35,334 nucleotides of DNA. Origin: Bacillus sp. MUM 116. Its GTDB lineage: Bacteria; Bacillota; Bacilli; Bacillales; Cytobacillaceae. Below, in pieces: positions 1 through 7,677 of this stretch; the stretch's first letter is position 1; each line of letters begins with the position of its first letter. Location of the stretch: the NCBI RefSeq assembly GCF_001866655.1, contig NZ_MLYR01000092.1, forward strand, positions 1 to 35,334. Reading direction: 5' to 3'. The notes beneath the pieces were generated by a model, which made no database searches, was not told the origin of the DNA, and worked only from the letters and a program-made list of their open reading frames with translations. The position numbers and the translations under genes are program-made.

Positions 1-54
1 ATGCAGTAATGCATTATAATCATGTTATCAAGTGATTTAGTAAGGATGATAGGT

Positions 55-1245
55 ATGATGACCGTAAAGGATTTATTTCATCTGTCAGTTACAAAAGATT
101 TTTCCGTAATAGCAGGTGGCAATGCATTAAATAAAACAATTCTTAGTGTTGGAATTTTAGATTTTGAATTTACGGAAGGGATTCAGAAAGTGAGACAAAC
201 TGCTTTCAGCCCACATAGCCTTATACTTAGCAGCTTATTATTTGCAAAACAAAAGCCAGAGAGTTTAATTGACACAATAAAAAAGCTGATTGAATTAAAG
301 GTAAGTGCCCTAGCCTTTAAGCCGGTTATTTTTGAGGATTTACCGAACGAGGTCCTAAATTTTGCAAATGAGCAAAATTTTCCGATTTTACGTTTTGGTG
401 GAGATGAATTTTTTGAGGATATAATTTTTGAAGTGATGAATGATATTAAAAATAGGGAAAATAAGCACTTTTTACAAAAAATAATGAGACGTTTAATCGA
501 TGAGGAGGTATCAGAGAAACAAATACAGTCCTTCTTACAACAAATGAGTAAACCGTTTAAGAAATATATATTTGGAGCCAATATTCATATGAAAGAATCC
601 GCAGATTCCCAATGGATCCACTCCTTTTTCCAATTCGAATCATTTTTGAAATCTGGTATCGTTTGTACATATAAACAAAGTATTCTCATCCTTTTGACGG
701 ATAAATCCCAAGAACTCCAATTTGAAAAAATACTAAAGGAATGGATGGATCTTTATGCTATTCCCTCAGAAGGATTAACAATTGGGTATAGTCAAGTCCA
801 CCAGACGCAAACAGAACTTCATCTAGCTGCTAGAGAAGCCTACTATGCACGACTAATGGCTGAAATCGAAATGAAGTCTAATTGTAATTATGAACAACTC
901 GCATCCGAACGGCTGCTGATTGAGCTCTATCGAAGGGATGCACCATTCGCGAACAACTATGTGAAAATGTATTTAGGACCGCTTCTAGAAGAAAAGGCAG
1001 ATAAGGATTTACTAAATACTGCGGTTACATTTGTGTTAAAGAAAAGTAATGTCAAGGAAGTGGCGGATGCACATTATTGTCACCCTAATACCATTCGTTA
1101 TCGAATGGCGAAAATACGTCAATTAATCGAGCCATTTGGTAATGAACTTGTTTTTTATGAGAATCTATCTGCGGCAGTTAAATTGTACCTACTGCATCAA
1201 GCAATTAAAGCACCGACCATTGAATTGGAATCATTCCAAAAATAA
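55..1245 (+). CDS. PucR-family transcriptional regulator
   Basis: The N-terminus (MMTVKDLFHL, then a region of about 110 residues) matches the PucR N-terminal sensory domain. The C-terminus carries the PucR-type helix-turn-helix (VADAHYCHPNTIRYRMAKI, about 40 residues from the end), with a divergent GGDEF-like middle. Length of about 396 residues is normal for the family. These proteins usually regulate purine, amino-acid or other catabolic genes; the ligand cannot be told from sequence. I chose the ATG at 55 because AAGGAT lies 9 bases upstream and the family normally begins MTVKDL; an in-frame ATG at 22 would add 11 residues. The next gene is an EamA exporter on the same strand with its own promoter-like region, so a regulator-target relation is possible but unproven. 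Confidence 0.9.
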   Translation: MMTVKDLFHLSVTKDFSVIAGGNALNKTILSVGILDFEFTEGIQKVRQTAFSPHSLILSSLLFAKQKPESLIDTIKKLIELKVSALAFKPVIFEDLPNEVLNFANEQNFPILRFGGDEFFEDIIFEVMNDIKNRENKHFLQKIMRRLIDEEVSEKQIQSFLQQMSKPFKKYIFGANIHMKESADSQWIHSFFQFESFLKSGIVCTYKQSILILLTDKSQELQFEKILKEWMDLYAIPSEGLTIGYSQVHQTQTELHLAAREAYYARLMAEIEMKSNCNYEQLASERLLIELYRRDAPFANNYVKMYLGPLLEEKADKDLLNTAVTFVLKKSNVKEVADAHYCHPNTIRYRMAKIRQLIEPFGNELVFYENLSAAVKLYLLHQAIKAPTIELESFQK

Positions 1246-1275
1246 GCTAAAAAGTTTGGAAATGCAATTAAATAA

Positions 1276-1308
1276 TTGACCTTCTTCTTGTGGTATCCTT
1301 GTGATACC
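1276..1308 (+). promoter_or_regulatory. Promoter with embedded inverted repeat before the EamA gene
   Basis: A -35-like TTGACC at 1276-1281 is followed by a perfect 6-bp inverted repeat GGTATC-N5-GATACC at 1292-1308, which covers the spacer and the expected -10 position (TGTGAT at 1300-1305, spacing 18, poor match). An operator placed over a weak -10 suggests repression or MerR-like control. The binding protein is unknown; the upstream PucR regulator is one candidate. Confidence 0.4.
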
Positions 1309-1322
1309 AAGGGGGAGAAGAG

Positions 1323-2207
1323 ATGAAACAATATATAGGAGATGGAATGCTGCTCATTACAGCGATTGTTTGGGGCAGCGGATTTGTTGTAACCGATATT
1401 GCACTAAAATATTTAACTCCATATCAAGTGATGGCTGGAAGATTTGTTTTAGCTGCGCTTTTGCTTACAATGCTGTTTGGATACAAATTTAAAAAATTTA
1501 CAAAATCTGTCGTGTGGAAGGGAGCTATTTTAGGCACTTTTTTATATTTTGGTTTTGTTTTACAAACGGTGGGTTTACAACATACGACACCTTCTAAAAA
1601 TGCATTTTTAACTTCCGTCAATGTTGTAATTGTGCCGATCATTGCTTACCTAATTTATAAGAGAAGAATTGATCGATATGAAATGTTTGGTTCCATTATA
1701 GCAATTGTAGGAATTGGCCTTTTATCAATGCAAAATTCGATGACAATTAATAAAGGTGATGCATTGTCCCTTGGGTGTGCAGTAGCCTTTGCATTTGATA
1801 TATTTTATACAAATCTTTTTGTTAAAAAGGAAGATTCCATTTCACTGACAATCGTTCAATTCATAACAGCATCCCTGTTAAGTGTGGTCACGGTGTTGTT
1901 TCAAGGTGATATACCGACATCGATTGAAAAAGAAGGAATGTATTCGATTTTGTATTTGGCAGTCTTTTCTACAACAATTGCTTATGTCTTCCAAAATATG
2001 GCGCATAAATATGCAACAGCGACAAAGGCAGCTATTATTTTATCAACCGAATCTTTTTTCGGAATGGTGTTTTCCGTTTCATTTTTACATGAAGTATTGA
2101 CTGGTCGGATGATTATGGGCGCTATGCTCATTATGTTGGCCATCTTAACTGCGGAAATAAAGCCAGCTTTCTTAAAAAAACACACTGTAAAAAACGTGGG
2201 TGAGTGA
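1323..2207 (+). CDS. EamA/DMT-superfamily transporter
   Basis: A 294-residue protein made of about ten hydrophobic helices in two homologous halves, the drug/metabolite transporter (EamA) layout. Typical signatures are the start of helix 1 (LITAIVWGSGFVVTDIALKY) and the ATKAAIILSTESFFG segment in the second half. Substrate is not predictable; family members export amino acids, metabolites or drugs at the cytoplasmic membrane. The ATG is preceded by AAGGGGGAGAAGAG, a strong ribosome binding site. It is followed by a terminator at about 2282. Confidence 0.9.
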   Translation: MKQYIGDGMLLITAIVWGSGFVVTDIALKYLTPYQVMAGRFVLAALLLTMLFGYKFKKFTKSVVWKGAILGTFLYFGFVLQTVGLQHTTPSKNAFLTSVNVVIVPIIAYLIYKRRIDRYEMFGSIIAIVGIGLLSMQNSMTINKGDALSLGCAVAFAFDIFYTNLFVKKEDSISLTIVQFITASLLSVVTVLFQGDIPTSIEKEGMYSILYLAVFSTTIAYVFQNMAHKYATATKAAIILSTESFFGMVFSVSFLHEVLTGRMIMGAMLIMLAILTAEIKPAFLKKHTVKNVGE

Positions 2208-2281
2208 AAATTTTGGAATAGTTAAATTTAACTAATTTATTGAACTTTGATTTTTGAAAAGAAACAATATTTTTGCAAACA

Positions 2282-2333
2282 AAACCCCCATTGTCACGCC
2301 GAGAACCGCGTCACGTCAATGAGGGGTTTTTTA
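2282..2333 (+). terminator. Rho-independent terminator after EamA gene
   Basis: Stem arms ACCCCCATTG and CAATGAGGGGT enclose a GC-rich loop, followed by TTTTTT. The other strand also ends in TTTTGTTTG, so it may act in both directions and catch readthrough from the deacetylase gene. Confidence 0.85.
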
Positions 2334-2490
2334 TCATCCGGTATAGCTATTGTTTTATGCCAGTAATAGAGAATTAAAAAAGTGGGGAGGCAACCCTATG
2401 ATTCACATTTGATAGAGTTACATCATGACAAGCATCTTTACTTTCGTCGGGTAGTTAGGAAATATCTCAGGGCTAGGCTTAGCTTTTCTT

Positions 2491-3255
2491 TTAAGGATAT
2501 ATGTGGTACTTGTCAGGTATCATTTTGGATGTACGGTAGAGCAATTCAGACATCGTCACACATTTATATCCATGATTTTTCAGATCTTCCAAAATTGTTT
2601 CAAGCGCCTTCGTGGTTGAACATTTTTTAGAAAATTGGTCGCCATGCCAATCATGAAATAAAATGATATTTCCAGGTTTTACTCCTTTTAAAACAGAATC
2701 GCAAATTTGGCTTACTGGAGGGTTTTTCCAATCTCGAGAATCTTGTCCCCATGTCCATATGATGACTGTCTTTTGATTTTGTACCGCCGTTTTGATAACC
2801 GAATCATTGTAATACCCTCCTACCGGGCGGAATAGGGATGGAGTAACCCCAGTAATTCTTTTAATAGCTTTATCTGCCTTTTTGATTTCGTCTGATAATA
2901 TGCGAGGATTTAGATTGTCCTGAAAATGATGATTATATGTATGATTGGCAATCTCATGGCCCTCTGCAAATTCCCTCTTGATAAGGTCTGGATATTGTTC
3001 AGCCTTCAAACCAGTGACAAAAAAAGTTGCTTTTGCATGATATTTTTCAAGAATATCGAGAATTTTGGGCGTGAAAAACGGATGAGGTCCGTCATCAAAC
3101 GTCAAGGCCACGAGTTTCTCTTTTGTTTTTACCTCCCAAAATGCTTGTCCGGTTTTTTCAAACTTAAATCGTTGGGTAGTTGAAGCCGACGCATTAATTT
3201 CAAAAGAAAATAGAGGCATTAATAAAAAAAATGTAATAAACAATATTTTTTTCAT
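2491..3255 (-). CDS. Secreted polysaccharide deacetylase (NodB domain)
   Basis: Begins with a signal peptide (MKKILFITFF, hydrophobic core, cleavage near NASAS). The NodB/carbohydrate esterase 4 motifs are in order: TFDDGPH at residues 52-58, the metal-binding H-T-Y-N-H at 105-109, FRPVGG at 142-147, DSRDW at 172-176 and LFHD at 199-202. The enzyme should remove N- or O-acetyl groups from cell-wall glycan or another extracellular polysaccharide, using a divalent metal. The third motif has VGG where many relatives have PYG, a modest deviation. A TTG one codon upstream (3258) could also start it; the leader offers only a weak GGTG site. Monocistronic. Confidence 0.9.
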   Translation of the reverse strand: MKKILFITFFLLMPLFSFEINASASTTQRFKFEKTGQAFWEVKTKEKLVALTFDDGPHPFFTPKILDILEKYHAKATFFVTGLKAEQYPDLIKREFAEGHEIANHTYNHHFQDNLNPRILSDEIKKADKAIKRITGVTPSLFRPVGGYYNDSVIKTAVQNQKTVIIWTWGQDSRDWKNPPVSQICDSVLKGVKPGNIILFHDWHGDQFSKKCSTTKALETILEDLKNHGYKCVTMSELLYRTSKMIPDKYHIYP

Positions 3256-3393
3256 CAATCACACCACACTTCTATAATATTGCACTTAGTTTATGAAGTC
3301 TTTTTTAAAATATTTAACGGAAATGTTATTTGAAAAGTATGGAAATTTCTAATGGCAATAAACTAAAAAAAACGGAAAGAACCTTTTTGTTAA

Positions 3394-3429
3394 TAGAAAA
3401 AATAGCGTGATCACGTCGTACGCTATTTT
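3394..3429 (-). terminator. Terminator of the IF-3 paralogue gene
   Basis: Perfect 10-bp stem AAAATAGCGT/ACGCTATTTT (3399-3408 with 3420-3429). On the minus strand it is followed by a T run, so it ends the IF-3-like transcript. Confidence 0.8.
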
Positions 3430-3468
3430 AGGAGTTATTTTATACATTTGCACCCGATTATAATCTCT

Positions 3469-3960
3469 TTATGGTTTTAATAGAATCGATAATATGCGAC
3501 CTTGCAATATAGCGCTTGTACTAGAATTAACTAGGTGGCTAACCTCTTGGCAAAAATTAGCGAGGAGTTCTTCGCCAATTTTTGAATGGGTGATTTCTCT
3601 TCCACGAAATCGAACACTTACCTTTACATGATAACCTTTTGTTAAAAAAGCGATTGCACTGTTTACCTTTGTTCGAAAGTCATTTTCGTCAATCGAGATG
3701 GACATACGTATTTCTTTTGTTACGATGGTTTTCTGATTCTGTTTGTTTTGCTTTTCTTTTTTCTGTAAATCAAATTTGTATTTTCCGCCGTCTAAAATCT
3801 TACAAACCGGTGGATCAGACTCATTGATTTGGACAAGGTCTAATCCCATATCAATCGCCATGTTAAGCGCTTGAACGATGGGTAACACTTGTTGACCGTT
3901 TTCTGATATGAGTCTTACTTCTTTTGATTGAATCGCTTCGTTCATAATAATTTTTTTAAT
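3469..3960 (-). CDS. Translation initiation factor IF-3 paralogue, probable AUU start
   Basis: The protein aligns across the full IF-3 fold: N-terminal MNEAIQSKEVRLI (canonical IINEQIRAREVRLI), the PPVCKILDGGKYKF motif, a lysine-rich linker, TKEIRMSISIDENDF, and the C-domain VSVRFRGREITHSKIG. It should bind the 30S subunit and assist start-codon selection. The first ATG (3945) lies 24 bases from the only Shine-Dalgarno (GGAGG, 3970-3974); an in-frame ATT at 3958-3960 lies 9 bases away, giving an N-terminus KKIIMNEAIQ with the length of canonical IF-3 (163 residues). Canonical infC also starts with AUU/AUC. The gene stands alone, without rpmI and rplT, and is more diverged than a housekeeping IF-3, so it is probably a second copy. 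Confidence 0.85.
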   Translation of the reverse strand: MKKIIMNEAIQSKEVRLISENGQQVLPIVQALNMAIDMGLDLVQINESDPPVCKILDGGKYKFDLQKKEKQNKQNQKTIVTKEIRMSISIDENDFRTKVNSAIAFLTKGYHVKVSVRFRGREITHSKIGEELLANFCQEVSHLVNSSTSAILQGRILSILLKP

Positions 3961-3974
3961 AGATGAATTCCTCC
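3958..3974 (-). promoter_or_regulatory. Ribosome binding site that points to an ATT start codon
   Basis: On the minus strand GGAGG (3970-3974) is followed after 9 bases by ATT (3958-3960), in frame with the IF-3-like protein and with no stop before the ATG at 3945. The ATG is too far from any ribosome binding site. Confidence 0.65.
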
Positions 3975-4257
3975 AATCGCATTTATATGAAAAGTATTTT
4001 TCATAAACTCACTCATTATAATTTATGTTAAGAAATTATGGATGGAAGGGCTTTTTAACAAGAATTTGAAGAGGACATCCCTTAAGAAATACTAAGGACA
4101 GGGAAGAATTGACTATAAATATTGAAATAAACCGAGTGAATTGGTTATAATTACGCTAAATGGGTAATTTCGGAACAGGGGAGTCGTTCTTTTTCCGAAG
4201 CGGTATTTTAGTTAAAGTAAATAAAATTGAAATGGCATTCTTGCCAGTAATTTTAAC
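3975..4257. other. Intergenic region between divergent IF-3-like and VOC genes
   Basis: No gene recognised. It must hold both divergent promoters. A 7-bp inverted repeat (TTCGGAA...TTCCGAA) at about 4169-4199 and a short hairpin TGGCA/TGCCA just before the VOC ribosome binding site are visible. A codon-like stretch near 4077-4152 ends in a stop but has no start. Confidence 0.4.
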
Positions 4258-4272
4258 AGGAGGTAATAAAAA

Positions 4273-4683
4273 ATGGCATTTACATCCAAAAACATTTTTC
4301 TCAATTTATCGGTAAAAGACTTGAACAGGTCTACCAATTTTTTCAAGGAGCTGGGTTTTGAGTTCAACCCACAATTCTCCGATGAGACCACATCTTGTAT
4401 GATCATCAGTGAAAATATCTTTGCTATGATTATGATTGAAGAACGTTTCAAAGGGTTTACTAAGAAGGAAATTGTGGATACTACTATTTCAGCCGAAGCG
4501 ATTTTCAGTTTATCAGCTGAAAGTAGGGTTCAAGTGGATGAGATGGTAAATAAGGCATTGTCATCTGGTGGTAAATCTTTTAGTGATCCTCAAGATCATG
4601 GATTTATGTATATATGGGGCTTTCAGGATTTAGACGGACATTTATGGGAAATTGCTTATATGGATGAAAGTGCATTTAATTAG
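4273..4683 (+). CDS. VOC-superfamily (glyoxalase/bleomycin-resistance-like) protein
   Basis: 136 residues with the paired beta-alpha-beta-beta-beta layout of the vicinal oxygen chelate fold: an opening IFLNLSVKDLNRSTNFFKELGF and a closing FQDLDGHLWEIAYMDE, the typical glyoxalase-like second half with a metal-ligand glutamate. The specific reaction is unknown; relatives include fosfomycin/bleomycin resistance proteins and dioxygenases. The start is fixed by GGAGGTAATAAAAA directly before the ATG. Single gene. Confidence 0.85.
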   Translation: MAFTSKNIFLNLSVKDLNRSTNFFKELGFEFNPQFSDETTSCMIISENIFAMIMIEERFKGFTKKEIVDTTISAEAIFSLSAESRVQVDEMVNKALSSGGKSFSDPQDHGFMYIWGFQDLDGHLWEIAYMDESAFN

Positions 4684-4704
4684 GAACATTCAATATAAAT
4701 AAAG

Positions 4705-4780
4705 GCGTGAATTCTTATACGAATTCACGCTAAAACTTAATGTGATCTCTAACAAAATAGATCACAACCGGTCATTTTTT
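4705..4780. terminator. Two hairpins between convergent genes
   Basis: First hairpin: perfect 10-bp stem GCGTGAATTC/GAATTCACGC (4705-4730), T-rich only on the minus side. Second hairpin: TGTGATCT/AGATCACA (4741-4766), followed on the plus side by TTTTTTT at about 4775. They probably terminate the convergent VOC and HAD transcripts. Confidence 0.55.
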
Positions 4781-4806
4781 TATTACAAAAGTAATTTTAA
4801 ATAACC

Positions 4807-5604
4807 CTATATCACATATGATTCATATGATTTATGAAGATAACATTCTATAAACTCAGCTAATCCATCATTTTCGTGGTGCCCTGTAACAAAATCAGAT
4901 GCTGCTTTAACCTCTTCGCTAGCGTTCCCCATAGCCACACCAGTACCGGCTTGACGAAGCATCTCTATATCATTGGGGCCGTCTCCAATGGTTACAACTT
5001 CATTTGGACTAATTCGCAATGTGCGAAGTAAGCTTTTTATGGCAGACCATTTTGAAACATTAGGAGCAACTATTTCAAACCCGTCATTCCAATCGATTAC
5101 TTCTGCTTCGTTTTTAAACAAAGCGGAAATTTTCGGACTTGGTGAACCTGTTCGAACACTATATTTAAGAACATCTTGATAATTTGCCTGTCTTAAATCT
5201 CCAATATACCTTGGAGGAATTTTCCCAACTTTTGTCCAATAATCGATTTCTTCATTTGTTTCCTTACAATAAAGCCCATTTACTGTATGGATCATAACAT
5301 TATAGGAATTTTCAGCCGTCAGATAGTGGAATCGTTCTTCGTTCAGTCGGACGGTTTTCATTTGCATAGCTCTTCCTGTCTCTGCATCGTGAATAGCGGC
5401 ACCATTCAAACAGATCATAGGAGTTTGTAATCCAATTTCTTTATGGTAGGGAGCGGTTACTTCATAGTGTCGACCAGTAGCTAGAAAAACCTTGACTCCC
5501 TGATTCATGAGTCTATAAATGGCTTCCTTATTTCGGCGGGAAATACTGTTTGAGGCTGTTAGTAGTGTACCATCCATATCAATAAATACTGCACGCACAT
5601 TCAT
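4807..5604 (-). CDS. Cof-type HAD-IIB family phosphatase
   Basis: 265 residues with all four HAD motifs: DMDGT with nucleophile D9 and D11, ATGR at 42-45, K185 in SKWSAIK, and GDGPND at 207-212. The C2-type cap lies between motifs II and III, as in Cof/YcsE-like sugar- or nucleotide-phosphate phosphatases; the substrate is not predictable. The start at 5604 is preceded by GAGGAGG with 8-base spacing; an upstream in-frame ATG at 5640 would add 12 residues that include the ribosome binding site, so I reject it. Confidence 0.9.
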   Translation of the reverse strand: MNVRAVFIDMDGTLLTASNSISRRNKEAIYRLMNQGVKVFLATGRHYEVTAPYHKEIGLQTPMICLNGAAIHDAETGRAMQMKTVRLNEERFHYLTAENSYNVMIHTVNGLYCKETNEEIDYWTKVGKIPPRYIGDLRQANYQDVLKYSVRTGSPSPKISALFKNEAEVIDWNDGFEIVAPNVSKWSAIKSLLRTLRISPNEVVTIGDGPNDIEMLRQAGTGVAMGNASEEVKAASDFVTGHHENDGLAEFIECYLHKSYESYVI

Positions 5605-5765
5605 ATATACTGCCTCCTCATTCGTTGGTAAGCCAATCATATCATTTGATTATTAAAGCTTTGTAAACTTAGTGTACAGATTAAATAAAGTTTATGGGGA
5701 AGCGAGGGACGGTTTCATGCAGGATAAAAATTTTATTCTATTAACGGGTGCTTGTAGATAAAAAA

Positions 5766-5791
5766 GAAGGATGCAGTATGAACTGCACCCT
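5766..5791 (-). terminator. Terminator of the 52-residue small protein gene
   Basis: Minus-strand stem GGGTGCAGT/ACTGCATCC with a 4-base loop, then TTCTTTTTT. It lies about 85 bases after the stop of the small gene. A second small hairpin CCACT/AGTGG at 5859-5871 with a T run on the plus strand lies between them. Confidence 0.65.
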
Positions 5792-5875
5792 CAACTTCTA
5801 CTCACGATTGTAATAGGTGAAAGATCTCGGTTTTTTAGACTTACAGATTTTACAGTAACCACTCAAAGTGGTTTT

Positions 5876-6034
5876 TTAATCGCGCATTGCTCCTGCCTCT
5901 CGGGAAGTCATTGCACCTTGTCCTTCGCTAACATCTTTTTGAATTTCTTGTTTTACTTTTTGTGCATCAGTTCCGGCAAATTCTGGTTTGATAATAGAAC
6001 TTAAATTTTCTTTAGTTTGTTGATTCTGTTGCAT
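5876..6034 (-). CDS. Small (52 aa) spore-type hypothetical protein
   Basis: A 52-residue hydrophilic protein starting MQQNQQTKENLSS and ending REAGAMRD. It has a strong ribosome binding site (AAGGAGG, 6 bases before the ATG) and a downstream terminator, so it is very likely real. The middle (PEFAGTDAQKVKQ) resembles the EFASETDAQQVRQQ repeats of gamma-type small acid-soluble spore proteins, but the germination-protease cleavage sequence is not conserved and the rest does not match. I call it SASP-like only as a suggestion. Codon use is that of a normal gene. Confidence 0.65.
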   Translation of the reverse strand: MQQNQQTKENLSSIIKPEFAGTDAQKVKQEIQKDVSEGQGAMTSREAGAMRD

Positions 6035-6300
6035 ATAAGTCCTCCTTAATTTCTTGTTTTACTATCTTATTATTACAAAAAACTCCTCGGTATATCCCGT
6101 GGAGATGAGCCTTCTCTAAATGATGATCTAAGGGATTCGAGCCTACGACTTCTCCCATGAAAAGGATAAATAGGGATTAGTGGGAAATAACTGGTAATAC
6201 CGAATATATTGGATTCTTGAAAACACTTTCAATTAATGTTATTGTATAGAAGAATTATTTTTGTTCGGTGAAAGGATCGTATAAGTTTCAACTTTTCGTC

Positions 6301-6358
6301 TTGATGATCACTGAGAGCAAGGATAGTATTACATTGTGTATGATTATACACTAGGAGG
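6301..6358 (+). promoter_or_regulatory. Cold-shock gene promoter and 5' hairpin
   Basis: TTGATG (6301-6306), a 17-base spacer, then TAGTAT (6324-6329) form a reasonable sigma-A promoter. The expected transcript start is near 6336, exactly where a hairpin GTGTAT-GATT-ATACAC (6336-6351) begins. The hairpin ends one base before the ribosome binding site AGGAGG (6353-6358). The leader is only about 30 bases, much shorter than in E. coli cspA. Confidence 0.55.
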
Positions 6359-6366
6359 CAACAAAA

Positions 6367-6567
6367 ATGGAAAACGGAAAAGTAAAATGGTTCAATAGCG
6401 AAAAAGGCTTCGGATTCATCGAACGTGAAGGTGGAGAAGACGTATTCGTTCATTTCTCAGCGATTCAAGGAGAAGGGTTCAAAACTTTAGAAGAAGGTCA
6501 AGCAGTTTCTTTCGATGTTGAGCAAGGACAACGTGGAGCACAAGCAGCTAACGTGCGTAAAGCTTAA
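6367..6567 (+). CDS. Cold-shock protein (CspA/CspB family)
   Basis: 66 residues with both RNA-binding motifs: KWFNSEKGFGFI (RNP1) and DVFVHFSAI (RNP2). It is a single five-stranded OB-fold that binds single-stranded RNA/DNA and acts as an RNA chaperone during cold shock or stationary phase. The start follows AGGAGGCAACAAAA. A terminator follows 14 bases after the stop, so it is monocistronic. Confidence 0.97.
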   Translation: MENGKVKWFNSEKGFGFIEREGGEDVFVHFSAIQGEGFKTLEEGQAVSFDVEQGQRGAQAANVRKA

Positions 6568-6580
6568 TTGAGAAACAATT

Positions 6581-6611
6581 AACAGGCTCTATTTTTAGAG
6601 TCTGTTTTTTA
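6581..6611 (+). terminator. Terminator of cold-shock gene
   Basis: Stem AACAGGCTCTA/TAGAGTCTGTT with one G-T wobble and a T-rich loop, followed by TTTTT. Confidence 0.85.
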
Positions 6612-6823
6612 TTTTTCTTAAAAACAAAAAACCCCACTCAGATGAGTAGGGAATTCCAAAACAGTAAATCAAAGTAATCAAAGTGTAGCACACAATTAAG
6701 AAATCTCCTAATTCTTTTTTGTAAAGTTAGTGTTTTAATTGTAATTGTTAAACTAATATAGCATATTTGGAATAAGAATGTTGATAACACCCCAATGTTT
6801 TTTAACGGAAGAAACAGATGAAA

Positions 6824-6872
6824 TTCACCTAAACAGCCTGGAGAACGTCTTTCTCCAAGCTGTTTAAGTGAA
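6824..6872 (-). repeat. 22-bp long hairpin directly after the His-tailed protein gene
   Basis: Arms 6824-6845 and 6851-6872 with a 5-base loop. Read as minus-strand RNA, all 22 positions pair (two G-U wobbles); read as plus-strand RNA the same two positions become C-A mismatches. It therefore looks maintained as minus-strand RNA structure, ending 3 bases past the stop of the 87-residue gene. No strong U tract follows, so it may be a 3' stabiliser as well as, or instead of, a terminator. Confidence 0.6.
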
Positions 6873-6875
6873 CTT

Positions 6876-7139
6876 TTATTTCTGTTTATGATGCCATTTT
6901 TGAATGTGATCATGTTCAGCGTGATGGTCGAAATGAGTAACTCTTCCTCCTCCAAAGCCAATCATTACTCCGAGAGCAAAGATGCATACAGAATAGATGA
7001 AACGTCGTTTGCTTTTTTGACGAAAATTGCTAAATTCAGCTTTTAATTCATTTTTAATTTCATTTTTCAAAGTTTGTCTACTTTCTTGGAATGTTTCTTG
7101 AGGTTGTTCTTGAGGTTGCCCCTGAGGTTCATCTGACAT
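6876..7139 (-). CDS. Small single-span membrane protein with His-rich tail
   Basis: 87 residues. Residues 1-45 are Gln/Glu/Lys-rich (PQGQPQEQPQETFQ, then a helical KNEIKNELKAEF), residues about 46-65 form one membrane helix (FIYSVCIFALGVMIGFGGG), and the tail HFDHHAEHDHIQKWHH has seven histidines in 16 residues. The tail could bind metal ions, which is inference. No family recognised. The start is well supported by AAAGGAGGTGA six bases before the ATG. A long RNA hairpin follows the stop. Confidence 0.75.
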   Translation of the reverse strand: MSDEPQGQPQEQPQETFQESRQTLKNEIKNELKAEFSNFRQKSKRRFIYSVCIFALGVMIGFGGGRVTHFDHHAEHDHIQKWHHKQK

Positions 7140-7506
7140 CTTACTTCACCTCCTTTACCTAAATATATGGATTAGAGCAGCTCCCATTTCTTAAATAATT
7201 ATTAAATTTTTATGAAACTTTTAATTTTAAGATGCTCTTTACAACTTCCACTCATGGAGTAATATCTTCTTAGGAAAAAACTATATCAAGCCTATTCTCA
7301 TTAGGGATCGGAGGACCCAATATTTTGGTGTTAATTCTACAAATATGTAGAAGGGATGCTTAATTCTTTCGCTATCCTACCCATGTAGAAAGAAAAACCA
7401 TAAATGGGTGATTTTTTTGGTTAATAAATATATGTGTCTTTACATTTATCTTAACGAAAAGAACAAAAATACCCCAATTACATATGCTAATAATAGGTGA
7501 TACACC
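7140..7506. other. Gene-free intergenic stretch
   Basis: No coding signal seen on either strand. It contains a perfect 7-bp inverted repeat TTCTACA-N4-TGTAGAA (7335-7352) and a plus-strand terminator-like structure (ACCCAT...ATGGGT then TTTTTTT, about 7379-7420) with no recognisable plus-strand gene before it. Confidence 0.4.
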
Positions 7507-7536
7507 AAAAAAAGACCGTGACTTTTTATCACGGTC
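7507..7536 (-). terminator. Terminator of the ArsB-like operon
   Basis: Perfect 8-bp stem GACCGTGA/TCACGGTC (7514-7536), followed on the minus strand by TTTTTTT. It lies about 140 bases past the stop of the 222-residue gene. Confidence 0.8.
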
Positions 7537-7677
7537 CAAAAATTTTAGAAATAAATGAGTAATCCATCCTAGCCGCTAAACAATGGGTGGATTATTCTTT
7601 TCGTTTTACTTGTATTGCATATATGAAATATCGCTTTTTTCGATTTGGTTTGATGATTTCAGGACCATCGGCAAGGA

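Noticed and set aside
183..581. 132-codon minus-strand frame inside the PucR gene
   Set aside because: Antisense shadow of a gene with clear domains.
5771..6004. 77-codon plus-strand frame
   Set aside because: Antisense to the well-supported 52-residue gene and crosses its terminator.
6120..6160. tRNA-like T-arm sequence (GGATTCGAGCC)
   Set aside because: No acceptor, D or anticodon arm can be built around it on either strand and no CCA end is present.
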